Shown piece after piece: positions 55,437-64,000 of a stretch of 64,000 nt of DNA; within the stretch, counting starts at the first letter, position 1; every line of letters begins with the position of its first letter. Both the position numbers and the translations under genes were made by a program. The notes under the pieces are model-generated. The model was given only the letters and a program-made list of their open reading frames with translations. It was not told the origin of the DNA and did no database searches. The stretch lies in NCBI GenBank assembly GCA_029204225.1, contig CM055093.1, positions 19,582,041 through 19,646,040 on the forward strand. The letters are read 5' to 3'. The DNA is from Diphasiastrum complanatum (taxonomy: Eukaryota; Streptophyta; Lycopodiopsida; Lycopodiales; Lycopodiaceae).

Positions 55437-64000
<8,564 letters not shown>

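Overview
The window is nuclear DNA from a land plant. The best fit is a fern-like lineage: a PLS-class PPR protein with a DYW domain, canonical GT-AG introns, very long TE-filled introns, abundant Copia and Ty3 remnants and many (GA)n/(CT)n tracts. The lineage is inferred from gene style and repeat content, not from an alignment. Nothing bacterial or organellar was seen.

Layout. 1-14.4 kb is almost entirely transposon: the 5' part of a minus-strand Copia, a complete but decayed plus-strand Copia with 792-bp LTRs and a TCTCT target duplication (2514-8765), a 43-bp tandem repeat, a second Copia remnant, and a broken DUF7869-type transposon gene. 14.4-19.8 kb (minus) holds a seven-exon gene for three tandem PDF motifs (the OSB family motif). 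Its last exon runs in frame into a PPR-DYW reading frame, which is broken by a 419-bp solo LTR with a perfect GTGAT duplication, an in-frame TGA and a frameshift. 20-27.5 kb is intergenic: a MITE-like element, LTR pieces, a long non-coding LTR-element interior, and an AT-rich island with a GIY-YIG nuclease ORF beside an unrecognised split gene.

28.0-48.8 kb (minus) is one gene of about 20.8 kb for a NUDX14-type ADP-sugar diphosphatase. I placed eight coding exons with matching phases. Its introns contain a Copia element with AGATG duplications (35528-39678), a Ty3 gag with PBS and LTR (about 41.9-44.1 kb) and a Ty3 RT fragment (about 47.5 kb). 50.0-53.6 kb holds rearranged Copia pieces. 55.4 kb to the right edge (plus) is the UAP56/DEAD-box helicase gene, with eight exons up to motif V and a tail beyond the window. 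Its introns carry a hAT-type MITE with a perfect 8-bp duplication and a LINE ORF1-like remnant.

The three host genes are functionally unrelated: organelle nucleic-acid binding, plastid ADP-sugar metabolism, and mRNA export. They share only TE invasion of their introns or ORFs. The most notable items are the in-frame PDF-PPR chimera and the GIY-YIG island.
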